Of a DNA stretch of 64,000 nt, positions 43,198 to 52,415 are shown piece by piece. The DNA is taken from assembly GCA_039640495.1 (NCBI GenBank), contig CP046864.1, positions 2,336,001-2,400,000 on the forward strand, written 5' to 3'. How positions within the stretch are numbered: position 1 is the first letter of the stretch; each line of letters begins with the position of its first letter. The notes beneath the pieces are model-generated. The model made no database searches, was not told where the DNA came from, and worked only from the letters and a program-made list of their open reading frames with translations. The DNA is from Rhodobacteraceae bacterium IMCC1335. GTDB taxonomy: Bacteria; Pseudomonadota; Alphaproteobacteria; Rhodobacterales; Rhodobacteraceae. The translations under genes were made by a program, and so were the position numbers.

Positions 43198-44832
43198 GTG
43201 AAAGTCGAATTATATAATCAGATGGTGCGCGGCAAAATGAGCCGACGCAATGTTTTAAAAGGGGCCGCAAGCGCGGGCGCCTTGGCGGCAATGGGGGGCG
43301 CTGTGCCTGCCTTCGCGGGAGGCCATTCATCGCTACGCGCCGAGATTCTCAAAGTGCCCGGCGTCGGCATGGGATCCCCCACCGATGCCGATTGGCAAAA
43401 AGTTGGCGGAATGTGCTTAGGCCCAACGAAAGAACGCGTTGCAGAGGGTGAGTTTGAGGGTGTCGAGCTGACATTTATGGGCCTGAATAACCAGAACCTT
43501 CACAACTTTTTGTTCCGCGGGTTCTTAAAACCTTGGGAAGCTTATACCGGGGCAAAAATCAATTGGATCGATCTGGCGCAAGCCGATTATAACCCCAGAT
43601 TGCAGCAAGCGATTGCAACCGGAACCGTTGATTTTGATATTATCGAAATGGGCGCACCATTCGAAGGTGACACAGCTGGCAAAGGCCTGCTTGATGAAAT
43701 GCCCGATTGGGTAAAGGATCAAATTGAAGCAGATGATTTGGTAGGGTATCTCCAGCCGCCGGTCGGCACATGGGATGGAAAATCATACAGAATCACCATT
43801 GATGGCGATTGCCATACCTTCTCATATCGTAAAGATTATTTTGGCGAAGGCTCTGTTACTGGCCGCGCAAACCCGCCTAAAACATGGCAGGAAGTCAACC
43901 AGATTTCCAAAGATGTGGCCGGCAAAGAAGATCCATTAACCGGTCTGCCAGCGCATGGATATCTTGACCCGCTGAAAGGCTGGGGGGGATTTGGGTTCTA
44001 TTTCTTAGAAAACCGGGCTGCAGCTTATGCCAAACATCCAAATGATCCAGCTTGGCTGTTCGATCCCGATACCATGAAGCCGCGCGTCAACAACCCGGCT
44101 TGGGTGCAGGCGATTCAAGATGTGATGGATCTTATCGCCACAGACGGCGCCTATCCAACCGACCAGATTAACGCAGATCCTGGCACGACGGGCTTCCAAC
44201 AATTCTTGGCGGGCACCGGCTCAATGCTGATGTGGTGGGGCGATATCGGATCGAACGCACGCACCTCGGATACCTCGGTTGTCGGGGATGTTGTGGGCTT
44301 TGGCATGAACCCTGGCTCGGATCGCGTTTACAACTCGATCAGCGGCGCTTGGGAAGAAACCTATAATGAGGCGCCTAACATGGCCTATCTTGGTTGGGGC
44401 GTTTACGTCACCAAGCGGGTGTCGGGCGATGAGAAAAAGCGCAAAGCGGCCTGGTCCGCAGCGGCGCATTTGGGCGGCAAAGATATCTCGCTTTGGATGT
44501 CCGCCTATCCATCGGGCTTTCAGCCTTATCGGAACTCGCATTTCCAATATGATGAATGGGAAGCTGCGGGCTATGACCGCGCCTTTATCGAGGATTATCT
44601 GGGATCAAACGCAGATAGCTACAACCATCCAAACGCCGCCATCGAACCGCGTATTCCGGGGATCTTCCAATATTATTCCGTTGCAGAAGATGAGTTGGCA
44701 AAAGGCTATGCGGGCCAATACGGATCAGCCCAAGAAACCGCAGATGCGATCGCCGCAGCTTGGGAAAAGATCACCGATCAAATCGGGCGCGACAGCCAGA
44801 TTAAGCTGTATAAAGCGTCGCTTGGTCTATAA
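43198..44832 (+). CDS. Tat-exported sugar ABC transporter solute-binding protein
   Basis: The 544-residue protein starts at GTG 43198 (GGGAGG 8 bases before). Its Tat signal is MSRRNVLKG, a hydrophobic stretch and PAFAGG, with the twin arginines at 16-17. The mature part is a large family 1 solute-binding protein (WIDLAQADYNPRLQQAIATG, TVDFDIIEMGAPFEGD, YLGWGVYVTKRVSG). The length is above the usual 410-440, as in binding proteins for bulky or modified sugars. It is the first gene of an SBP-permease-permease operon. Confidence 0.92.
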   Translation: MKVELYNQMVRGKMSRRNVLKGAASAGALAAMGGAVPAFAGGHSSLRAEILKVPGVGMGSPTDADWQKVGGMCLGPTKERVAEGEFEGVELTFMGLNNQNLHNFLFRGFLKPWEAYTGAKINWIDLAQADYNPRLQQAIATGTVDFDIIEMGAPFEGDTAGKGLLDEMPDWVKDQIEADDLVGYLQPPVGTWDGKSYRITIDGDCHTFSYRKDYFGEGSVTGRANPPKTWQEVNQISKDVAGKEDPLTGLPAHGYLDPLKGWGGFGFYFLENRAAAYAKHPNDPAWLFDPDTMKPRVNNPAWVQAIQDVMDLIATDGAYPTDQINADPGTTGFQQFLAGTGSMLMWWGDIGSNARTSDTSVVGDVVGFGMNPGSDRVYNSISGAWEETYNEAPNMAYLGWGVYVTKRVSGDEKKRKAAWSAAAHLGGKDISLWMSAYPSGFQPYRNSHFQYDEWEAAGYDRAFIEDYLGSNADSYNHPNAAIEPRIPGIFQYYSVAEDELAKGYAGQYGSAQETADAIAAAWEKITDQIGRDSQIKLYKASLGL

Positions 44833-44844
44833 CATTATAGTATT

Positions 44845-44872
44845 GGGCAGGGCGGATATATCCGCCCTGCCC
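44845..44872 (+). terminator. Perfect 28-base palindrome after the binding-protein gene
   Basis: Arms GGGCAGGGCGGA and TCCGCCCTGCCC around a TATA centre form a perfect hairpin, beginning 13 bases after the stop codon, with no T run after it. In ABC importer operons such hairpins cut back or stabilise the mRNA so that binding protein is made in excess over permeases. It is probably attenuation or processing rather than full termination. Confidence 0.7.
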
Positions 44873-44905
44873 GCGTAAACGAGCTAAAATCAGGTTTGGG
44901 CAGCA

Positions 44906-46015
44906 GTGAGTAACTCAGAAGGCGATTATTTACACATTGTGATGCCCGATGAAATATCGGCCAGCCGGCAACGCTTTGGCCGCGCAATCATTTGGGGATC
45001 TGCGGCGCTGATGGGCGTTGTTCTTTTACTTCAAACGATGGATCACCGCGCCATTTTATCGATCGGCTTTGAAACATGGCGGCCCACGCTCTATGCTTAT
45101 TTGCTTTGGGCGACATGCCTATGCTGGGGCCAAGTGATCTTGCGGGGCGAGCAAGGAAAGCGCAGTTTATTCATCCTGCCCGCGGTGCTATTCGTGGTTT
45201 CAATGGTAATATTTCCGCTCATCTTTGCGCTTGGTATCGCCTTCTCAAGTTGGAATTTAGCCTCCCCGAATGGGCGGCAATTTAACGGGCTTGAGAATGT
45301 ATGGCAGATGTGGAGCGATCCCTTTTACTGGAACGCTCTGAAAAACATGGTCTATTACACATTGGCCATCATTCCTGAATATATCATCGCCTTCGCGCTT
45401 GCGCTGCTGCTGAATTCAGAAATACGGGGTCGTAAATTCTTTCGCGTAGCCTTCTTGCTGCCTTTGATGCTGTCACCCGTTGCGGTCAGTTGGATGATTG
45501 GCAAATCAATGCTCGAAATTCGCTTTGGTCCTATTTCACGGCTTGCGCGCGAATTGGGCTGGGACAGTCCCTCCTTTTTTGGTTCGGGGGAAATCGCTCG
45601 GGCGATGATCATGATTATGGACGCCTGGACGTTTATTCCCTTTATGATGATTATGATCCTTGCCGGCTTGCAAGCGATCCCACGAGAATTGCATGAGGCA
45701 GCGGAAGTAGATGGCGCGCCGGCCTGGAAACGCTTCTGGGAAATCACCTTCCCGCTGATGCTGCCGGTGTCCATCACAGCCATTTTAATCCGCATTATTT
45801 TCAAATTGAAACTGGCTGATGTGATTATCAATGTCACTTCCGGCGGGCCCGGTGGCGCGACAGACAGCGTCACCAGCTTTATCTTTCGCGAGTATCGAGA
45901 TCGTTCAAATGTGGGCTATGGCACTTTTTTGGCGATCTTTTATTTGGTGATTATTGTGATTGCGATGACCATCTTAATGAAATTGGCAGACCGCTGGATG
46001 CGACCGAGATATTAA
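44906..46015 (+). CDS. Sugar ABC transporter permease 1 with extra N-terminal membrane segments
   Basis: The 369-residue permease starts at GTG 44906 (ATG 44942 is an alternative). The conserved EAA loop for contact with the ATPase is HEAAEVDGAPAWKRFWEITFPLM. Compared with usual MalF/UgpA-type subunits (about 300 residues) it has an extra N-terminal region with two hydrophobic segments at about 28-48 and 58-77 before the canonical ILPAVLFVVSMVIFPL. It pairs with the permease encoded 3 bases downstream. Confidence 0.9.
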   Translation: MSNSEGDYLHIVMPDEISASRQRFGRAIIWGSAALMGVVLLLQTMDHRAILSIGFETWRPTLYAYLLWATCLCWGQVILRGEQGKRSLFILPAVLFVVSMVIFPLIFALGIAFSSWNLASPNGRQFNGLENVWQMWSDPFYWNALKNMVYYTLAIIPEYIIAFALALLLNSEIRGRKFFRVAFLLPLMLSPVAVSWMIGKSMLEIRFGPISRLARELGWDSPSFFGSGEIARAMIMIMDAWTFIPFMMIMILAGLQAIPRELHEAAEVDGAPAWKRFWEITFPLMLPVSITAILIRIIFKLKLADVIINVTSGGPGGATDSVTSFIFREYRDRSNVGYGTFLAIFYLVIIVIAMTILMKLADRWMRPRY

Positions 46016-46018
46016 AAC

Positions 46019-46936
46019 ATGAGCGCGCAAATTTTCAAAGATAGCAAGTCAGATTTGGCCTTCCGGCCCAGTTGGATGGTGAATCGGGCGGTGATTTATG
46101 GGGTTTTGATCCTGTGGGCTTTGATTTGTTTGTTTCCGATCTATTGGACACTAACCACCAGCTTCAAAGCGGCCCCCGATGTGATGAAGGGCAATCTGGT
46201 GCCTTGGTGGGATTTCACCCCAAAATGGCTTGGCATGCGCTCGCTGGGATTATCGCCCGAAACCATATTCCAAGAAAGCACTGTACGCGAAGAATTCTTA
46301 AAACGATTTTGGAATTCAACCATCGCAGCAACCGGATCCTCAGCCTTGGCGGTGATTTTAGGCAGCTGCACCGCCTATGGCCTCAGCCGGTTTAATTATC
46401 GTTTTGGTTTTATGCGCAATTCCGATATTTCGTTTTTCTTTCTATCGCAATTGATTTTGCCACCGGTCGTCTTGGCACTACCCTTCCTAGTTTTATACAA
46501 AGAGCTCGATTTGCTGGATACGCGTATTGGGTTGATCGGGCTGTATACGCTTACAGTTTTACCAATCGTGATCTGGATTATGCGGGATCAGTTTGGCTCA
46601 ATCCCCGTTGAACTGGAAGAGGCCGCGCTGGTGGATGGGCTTTCCATATGGGGCGCGTTTGTCACGATTATTCTGCCTATCGCTTTGCCCGGCATGGTGG
46701 CCTCGTTCATCATTGCGCTGGTTTTGACGTGGAATGAATATTTCTTTGCAGCATTGCTCACTTCTTCGCATGCCAAAACCCTGCCCGTTATGGTGGCTAG
46801 CCAAACCGGGTCTCAAGGCATTTCCTGGTGGTCAATGGCCGCGCTGTCCTTCGCAGCGATTTTACCCTTGATCGTGATCGGTATTGTACTTGAACGGTTT
46901 ATCATCAAGGGCATGGCCGCCGGCGCGGTGAAGTGA
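46019..46936 (+). CDS. Carbohydrate ABC transporter permease 2 (MalG/UgpE type)
   Basis: The 305-residue permease has six membrane segments and the EAA loop EEAALVDGLSIWGAFVTIILPIALPG. The N-terminal FPIYWTLTTSFKAAPDVM is the usual MalG-type periplasmic start. It lies 3 bases after permease 1. Together with the binding protein and the divergent ATPase a complete CUT1 importer is encoded. Confidence 0.93.
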   Translation: MSAQIFKDSKSDLAFRPSWMVNRAVIYGVLILWALICLFPIYWTLTTSFKAAPDVMKGNLVPWWDFTPKWLGMRSLGLSPETIFQESTVREEFLKRFWNSTIAATGSSALAVILGSCTAYGLSRFNYRFGFMRNSDISFFFLSQLILPPVVLALPFLVLYKELDLLDTRIGLIGLYTLTVLPIVIWIMRDQFGSIPVELEEAALVDGLSIWGAFVTIILPIALPGMVASFIIALVLTWNEYFFAALLTSSHAKTLPVMVASQTGSQGISWWSMAALSFAAILPLIVIGIVLERFIIKGMAAGAVK

Positions 46937-46995
46937 AAACTTCCTTGGAATCTCTTAAGGGCCGCGCTCCAAACGCGCCCATCAGTCGCCGCCGT

Positions 46996-47697
46996 TTATT
47001 CTAAAAAGAATTCAGGATGTTCTTTTTCCAATGGCGTCAAAAAGGACATCAATCTGCCCAAATGCGCCTGCATCGCCGCGCGAGCAGCCGCTGGATTACG
47101 CCGTTGCAGGGCCTGAAAAATAGCCTGATGTTCCGTCAAGGTTTCCGCAACCCGCCCCGGCACCGGCAGAACAAGCTGTCGCGCGCGATCCACATTCACC
47201 CACGCGGTTTCGGCGAACCATGTCAATTTCTTAAAACCGGTAAATGCCAAAAGCATTTGATGGAATTCACGATCTAACCCGTAAAACCCTTGAAAATCCT
47301 TATCCGCCACAAAAGCCTCTTGGATGCGGATATTGCGCCGCAATAGCACGATCTGCTCCTGCGAAATTTGACGGCCCAGCCGTTCTATCGCGGCAAGCTC
47401 TAATGCCTCGCGAATAAACGCCCCTTCCCTGATTTCATCCATAGAAAAACGCGCCACATAGGTGCCCGCTTGTGGAAACACCTCCACAAGCCCCTCTTGA
47501 GCAAGCCGGCTTATGGCTTCAGAAATCGGCGAGCGTGACACCCCCAAGCTGGCGCATAATTCACTTTTTCGGATCAACTCTCCGGGTTTGAATTGCAGAT
47601 TGATGATCGCATCACGCAGCGTAGTATAGGTGCGTTGCGCTAAAGAGCCTAGCGATGGCTCTATGGTTTTCAACTTTTTCGGCTCTGACTTTACCAA
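46996..47697 (-). CDS. GntR family regulator (FCD/FadR type)
   Basis: The 233-residue repressor has the GntR winged helix (YTTLRDAIINLQFKPGELI, LGVSRSPISEAISRLAQEGLVE) followed by an FCD all-helical effector domain (REALELAAIERLGRQI and later HQAIFQALQRRNPAAARAAM, with the metal-type histidine). It likely controls the surrounding sugar genes: a palindrome in its own leader (47727) is shared with the transporter promoter (43031). It is convergent with the permease operon. Confidence 0.9.
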   Translation of the reverse strand: MVKSEPKKLKTIEPSLGSLAQRTYTTLRDAIINLQFKPGELIRKSELCASLGVSRSPISEAISRLAQEGLVEVFPQAGTYVARFSMDEIREGAFIREALELAAIERLGRQISQEQIVLLRRNIRIQEAFVADKDFQGFYGLDREFHQMLLAFTGFKKLTWFAETAWVNVDRARQLVLPVPGRVAETLTEHQAIFQALQRRNPAAARAAMQAHLGRLMSFLTPLEKEHPEFFLE

Positions 47698-47726
47698 TTC
47701 AGAAATCCGCCCTCACGATGTGATAT

Positions 47727-47740
47727 GCTAACATGTTAGT
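47727..47740. promoter_or_regulatory. Palindromic operator, probable GntR autoregulation site
   Basis: GCTAACATGTTAGT lies 30 bases upstream of the GntR start codon at 47697. It differs by one base from the perfect palindrome at 43031-43044. A regulator's own leader sharing a site with its target transporter is the usual pattern for local GntR repressors. Confidence 0.7.
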
Positions 47741-47888
47741 GCCATAGCTTGACGAGTCAAGCCAGCCGCGCAGTTTCGCGCTGCGCGTGGCCCCTAACAC
47801 GTCAGCTATGGCGGCACAACCTTTCCATCGCAGCACGCGCAACCCAATTCATTCAATCCAGAAAGAAAGCATAAGGTTTTAGGGGCCG

Positions 47889-49371
47889 CTACAGCCGCCT
47901 CATGATGGCTTTTGTCGCGTCATAAAGATCTCGAAATATTTGAAAGTTATGATCATATCGCGGATCAGCATTCGCGCGGATATCCGCGGCTATTGGGTTC
48001 CAATGTTCAATATCGCTGCGCTTCACTCGGCCAATCGCCAAAGCCGCCAGAAACGCATCACCATAACTCGCCCCGACCGTGTTTTTGCGCACTTCCTGGC
48101 GCAAGCCGCAAATATCGGACGTGGCCTGAAGCCAAACTGCATTCTTGGTCCCCCCCCAACCGCCAATAACCGGTGTGGAGGATGACCGATTTCAGAAAAT
48201 GTATCGGTGACATGGCGCGTTCCATAGGCAATGCCCTCGATCAAGGCACGATACATATCCCCCGCGTATGGGTAAGGTTTAATCCAAAAAAACTGCCCTT
48301 GGCATTGGCATCATGAATCGGCGTCCTTTCACCCGAAAAATAAGGCAAGAGCAGCAGACCCTTCGCGCCAGGGGGCGATTCTTGTGCCTCTAGCGCCAAT
48401 AAGGGGAAAGCCTCTTCGGGATCCAAATCTTTGGCAAACTGGTCGCGAAACCAATGCGTAAGCGTTCCACTGGTGGCCAGTCCTGCCATAGAAGCATGTT
48501 CGCCCTCAAACAACCAAGGCGCATACCACAAACGCGGATCGCTGACGCGCTGCGCTGTGCGTAAAATAATAAATATGGTTGAACCATACATCGCCATCAT
48601 ATCGCCAGGCGTATTTACCCCAACCGAAACCGCTTCAGCCGCAGCATCTATGGTGCCAGCCGTGATCGGTGTGCCTTCGGCAAGCCCTGTTGCCTGCGCG
48701 GCAGATTTGGTGACATAACCCGCAATATCGGTTGACCAGAGCAACTCGGGCAATTTCTCCAAATCGACGATATCATCTGCCAGATCCTCAATCCATGATT
48801 GCGTTGACACATCATAAAGCGGCGAAAAATTAGCAGCTGTGTAATGATCGATCACATAGCGCCCTGTGAGCCGATGCACTAAAAAGCTGGTTGAAGTTAA
48901 AATCCGAGCGGTTTGATTATAAAGATCAGCTCGATTGCGCTTGAGCCAAAGAATTTTTGGTCCCACAGATTGCGACGTCAACGCATTTCCGCAGCGGCTC
49001 AGGATCTTTTCTTCACCAATGCGCTCTGTCAGCTCGCGCACTTCGCGTTCAGCGCGGGCATCTACCCCATAAAGCACCCCGTTCATCAACGGGTTTCCCT
49101 GCGCATCCACCGGCAGCATACAGGGCCCAATCGCGCTGCAAGCAACCGCAAGAATATCTGTCGGATCAATTCCGGATTGTTGCAACAATGCTTGGCTGAC
49201 GACACAAAAATCGCCCCACCAATCTTGCTCGGGATCATGTTCTGCCCAGCCAGGTTGCGGCACCAACATTTTATGCGCGCGCCGCGCTTGCGCGATTACC
49301 TGCCCGCCTTCATCAACCAAAACACCTTTGGTTTCATAGGTACCAATATCAATTCCTAATGTATAGCGCAT
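47889..49371 (-). pseudogene. FGGY-family carbohydrate kinase, interrupted by two frameshifts
   Basis: From ATG 49371 the gene encodes an FGGY kinase (RYTLGIDIGTYETKGVLVD, phosphate loop, FSGERTPIHDANAKG, GLNLTHTRG). Near 48259-48263 a run of five G (coding strand) appears one base short, and the frame ends at GICIVP. The next frame continues MYRALIEGIAYGTRHVTDTF and LLAVGGG. A second shift at the eight-base G run (48150-48157 on the plus strand as C) moves to a third frame with TKNAVWLQATSDI and QEVRKNTVGASYGDAFLAALAIG to the stop at 47889. Adding one G in each run restores a full-length kinase. It sits 4 bases after the M42 gene. Either the gene is inactive or phase-variable, or these are homopolymer errors. 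Confidence 0.85.
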
Positions 49372-49375
49372 TAGG

Positions 49376-50464
49376 CTATTCTCCCCGCAGCAATGAAAAC
49401 GCTGGATCAATGCGCTGCAAACCCGCGATCAAAAGCCTGCTCAACCCCGCTAAATCATTTAGATCACACAGCTCAGAGGGCGAATGTGAATATCGCATCG
49501 GAAAACCCAGATCCAAAGCGGCCACCCCTTCGCCCACCAGCTGCACATAAGACAGGTCAGTTAAGGCGCCAATATGCGCGCTGCGCTGCAAAGGCAGCGA
49601 AAGTTCCTGCGCAACGCGATCAAAAAGCGCCACCAAGCTTGGGTGCGGTATAACCCCGTTCAGTGTGCCGCGCCCATGAAAGGAAAACATGCTCATCGCC
49701 GGGCCGGCGCCCAAAGCCACATCGCCGCGCCCCTGCATATCAGGCGTGTCGGTCGCCAAGATAAGATCAAGCTGGATTGCAATATCAGGGTAAAGCTGTT
49801 GCGCCATGGGCAAAGCCCCGCGCAGGTTAAATTCTTCTTGAACGGTGAACACAATATCCACGGGCGGTCCGGCTGTGCGCTCGGCCAAATGTCGCGCAAC
49901 TTCTAACAAAACCGCGCAGCCCGCCCGATCATCAATGCTGGTTCCAGCCACCCGGTCGGCGCTTAACGCCTGCGTTTTGGGAAAATAAACAACCGGGCTG
50001 CCAATATTGATGCCTGCCGCCCTAACGTCAGCGGCCGAACTAAATCCCAAATCGATATACATCTCGGAATATGGTAGAACTTTATACTTTTCTTCGGGCA
50101 AGGTGGCATGATGGCTTTTATTTGCAAAAACGCCAGCAACATCGCGCCCCTCGCCAACGCAGACCAAGACCGGTTGCCCTGCCAATGCGCGCTCGGGCAC
50201 GCCGCCCAAACGCTCAACACGCAAAAACCCATCAGTCTCTATTTTGCGCACCACGAATCCTAATTGATCCATATGCGTGAATAACATCACCTTGGGCCCG
50301 CTTCCTGGAAACTGAACCAATAGATTTCCCAACCTATCACTGCGCGTTGAAAGCCCCAACGCATGCAATTGCTTTTTCAGATAGCCTGCCACACGCTCTT
50401 CATAGCCCGACAGGCCCGGCACCAGCATCAAGGCCTGTAAATCCTGTTTTATACGATTTTTCAC
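49376..50464 (-). CDS. M42 family metallopeptidase (SgcX/FrvX-like)
   Basis: The 362-residue protein has the M42 dinuclear metal ligands: FTHMDQLGFVV, the bridging aspartate in GTSIDDRAGCAVLLEV, the catalytic glutamates in TVQEEFNLRGA and ILATDTPD. Family members are aminopeptidases or related deacylases, and relatives occur in sugar operons (E. coli sgcX, frvX) where the true substrate is unclear. It overlaps the BtpA gene by 4 bases and ends 4 bases before the FGGY kinase. Confidence 0.9.
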   Translation of the reverse strand: MKNRIKQDLQALMLVPGLSGYEERVAGYLKKQLHALGLSTRSDRLGNLLVQFPGSGPKVMLFTHMDQLGFVVRKIETDGFLRVERLGGVPERALAGQPVLVCVGEGRDVAGVFANKSHHATLPEEKYKVLPYSEMYIDLGFSSAADVRAAGINIGSPVVYFPKTQALSADRVAGTSIDDRAGCAVLLEVARHLAERTAGPPVDIVFTVQEEFNLRGALPMAQQLYPDIAIQLDLILATDTPDMQGRGDVALGAGPAMSMFSFHGRGTLNGVIPHPSLVALFDRVAQELSLPLQRSAHIGALTDLSYVQLVGEGVAALDLGFPMRYSHSPSELCDLNDLAGLSRLLIAGLQRIDPAFSLLRGE

Positions 50465-51273
50465 ATGCGCCCCCTTAAAACTCTGACGCGATCCATAAAA
50501 TCTAAGGCCCGTGCAGGATCAACGCTGTTCCAAGTATCGCCATCGTGTTTTAACGAAGAACCGACAATGCAGCCATCTGCCACCCGAAGCACTTCAGCCA
50601 CCGTCTCGTGTTTTACCCCTGTATTGGCCAAAACAGGGGTGTCGGGCAAAATGGCTTTCACCGCCTCAAGATCGGACAGGGCGGCGGCCTCTCCGGTGAT
50701 TTGACCGCTGACTAAAACCGCATCGGGAATCGAAGAAAACACGGCGCTGCGGGCACGATCGGGCAAAGAGCGCTGATCAAGAGAATGCGCAAACTCTGCC
50801 GAAATATTGAACAGCATCAGCATATCCGAGCGCCCAAGGCGATCACGATAACGCATTGCATCGCCCGCATCTGGCGCCCAAAATCCCATATCAGACGCAT
50901 AGGTCCCGGTGAAAATCTCGCGTATAAACGCGGCGCCGGTTGCCGCCCCTAGCGCCACCGAAGCACGTGGATCCCACAGCATATTCACGCCAAAAGGCAC
51001 CGTAATTTCGGCGCGCAACTGCCCGATCACATAGGCCGCCGTGGCCGTTGAGGCAGGATCCACGTTAAACTCATAGGGGCGATCATTTTCATTGCCAAAC
51101 ATCACCGCATCAACACCAGCCGCTTGCAGCGCCATCAAATCGGCGCGCGCGGCGCTTAAAAGCCCCTCAAGCCCTCCGTCAGCATCATAAAGAGGGCTGC
51201 CAGGCAAAGCCCCCAGATGCACCATTGCAATCACCGGTTTGGGCTTTTGAAACAGCCTAGAAAATCGTGTCAT
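50461..51273 (-). CDS. BtpA family protein (SgcQ-like)
   Basis: From ATG 51273 the 270-residue TIM-barrel protein reads FQKPKPVIAMVHLGALPGSPLYD, VMFGNENDRPYEF, FGVNMLWDPRA, FIREIFTGTY and later PVLANTGVKHETV. This is the BtpA/SgcQ family, named for photosystem I biogenesis in cyanobacteria but also present in sugar operons such as E. coli sgc. The frame extends 31 codons upstream without family similarity. The BtpA-M42-kinase order here parallels the sgcQ/sgcX pairing and argues for a sugar-linked role. Confidence 0.88.
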   Translation of the reverse strand: MTRFSRLFQKPKPVIAMVHLGALPGSPLYDADGGLEGLLSAARADLMALQAAGVDAVMFGNENDRPYEFNVDPASTATAAYVIGQLRAEITVPFGVNMLWDPRASVALGAATGAAFIREIFTGTYASDMGFWAPDAGDAMRYRDRLGRSDMLMLFNISAEFAHSLDQRSLPDRARSAVFSSIPDAVLVSGQITGEAAALSDLEAVKAILPDTPVLANTGVKHETVAEVLRVADGCIVGSSLKHDGDTWNSVDPARALDFMDRVRVLRGRM

Positions 51274-51301
51274 ACCTGCGGCCTTCCAAAAAGAACTGGT
51301 T

Positions 51302-51360
51302 GCCAAAAGCTTAGCCATTAAAATCTGTGCAGGCAAAAGAAAACTCGCTAAGCTTCTGGC
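51302..51360. repeat. 14-base inverted repeat in a divergent promoter
   Basis: GCCAAAAGCTTAGC (51302-51315) and GCTAAGCTTCTGGC (51347-51360) are inverted copies with 13 of 14 matches, 31 bases apart, between the BtpA operon and the aldose dehydrogenase gene. A related word, GCTAAAAGCTTTG, occurs at 55233-55245 upstream of the SMP-30 gene. It is a candidate operator for a regulator of this catabolic region. Confidence 0.55.
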
Positions 51361-51377
51361 AAACAAGGAGAACCAAT

Positions 51378-52415
51378 ATGCTTAACACGCGTCACTGGGA
51401 TCGGCATAAAACCGGCGGTTTGCATTTCACCGAATTAGGCTTTGGCACCGCGCCATTGGGGAATTTATACAAAGCGATTTCTGACTCTGAAGCGCGCGCA
51501 ACATTGGATCAAGCTTGGGATAGCGGCATGCGCTATTTTGATACAGCCCCCCTTTATGGGCTGGGCCTAAGCGAAACCAGATTGAATGGCTTTTTACGCG
51601 ATAAACCGCGGGATCAGTATCTTTTGTCAAGCAAAGTCGGGCGGATTATGAAACCCTGCGCTCCTGAAGCGCGCACGGGGCTGGGAAAATGGTTCGAGGT
51701 GCCCCAGCGCCAAGAACACTATGATTATTCTTATGACGGGGTCATGCGCTCGGTAGAGTTTTCGCTCGAGCGGCTTGGCGTTAGCCGCATTGATATTTTA
51801 TATGTCCATGACTTATGCGTTTTCACCCATGGATCAAAACAGGCCTCGGATGCAAAGATCGACAGTTTTTTTGATGAAAAAGGCTATGCGGCGATGCTTG
51901 AACTGCGCGATCAGGGCGTCATCAAAGCCATTGGGGGCGGTGTGAATGAATGGGAAGTATGCCAAACCTTGGCCGAGCGGGGTGATTTTGATCTCTTCTT
52001 ATTGGCCGGGCGCTATACGCTGTTAGAGCAGGAGGCCTTGGAAAGCTTTTTACCGCTCTGCGAAGCGCGCGGAATCGGCATCGTTACAGGGGGGCCTTAT
52101 AATTCGGGTATTCTGGCAACCGGAGCCGTGCCAGGCGCATATTACAACTATGATCCAGCCCCCGCCTATATAATGGAGAAAGTTGCCAAAATCGAGGTAA
52201 TTTGCGCGCAATTTAACGTTCCTATTATCGCCGCAGCGCTCCAGTTTCCGCTCTTGCACAATACGCATGTGGCGGTGATTCCCGGTGGCCAAAGCGCAGA
52301 GCAAACGCGCTCGAACATTGCGGCTTTGGAATGTGATATTCCAAGCGAACTTTGGACCAGCTTAAAATCCGCCGGGCTGATGCACCCAGATGCACCAACA
52401 GGATTGCCAAAATGA
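51378..52415 (+). CDS. Aldo/keto reductase, D-threo-aldose (L-fucose) 1-dehydrogenase-like
   Basis: From ATG 51378 (CAAGGAGAAC just upstream) the 345-residue enzyme has the catalytic groups in MRYFDTAPLYGLGLSE, LLSSKVGRI and LYVHDLC. The long insertion after GRIMKPCAPEA and the later FLLAGRYTLLEQEAL and PGGQSAEQTRSNI match the D-threo-aldose/L-fucose 1-dehydrogenase group. It would oxidise a sugar to its lactone. It overlaps the next gene by 4 bases. Confidence 0.87.
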   Translation: MLNTRHWDRHKTGGLHFTELGFGTAPLGNLYKAISDSEARATLDQAWDSGMRYFDTAPLYGLGLSETRLNGFLRDKPRDQYLLSSKVGRIMKPCAPEARTGLGKWFEVPQRQEHYDYSYDGVMRSVEFSLERLGVSRIDILYVHDLCVFTHGSKQASDAKIDSFFDEKGYAAMLELRDQGVIKAIGGGVNEWEVCQTLAERGDFDLFLLAGRYTLLEQEALESFLPLCEARGIGIVTGGPYNSGILATGAVPGAYYNYDPAPAYIMEKVAKIEVICAQFNVPIIAAALQFPLLHNTHVAVIPGGQSAEQTRSNIAALECDIPSELWTSLKSAGLMHPDAPTGLPK

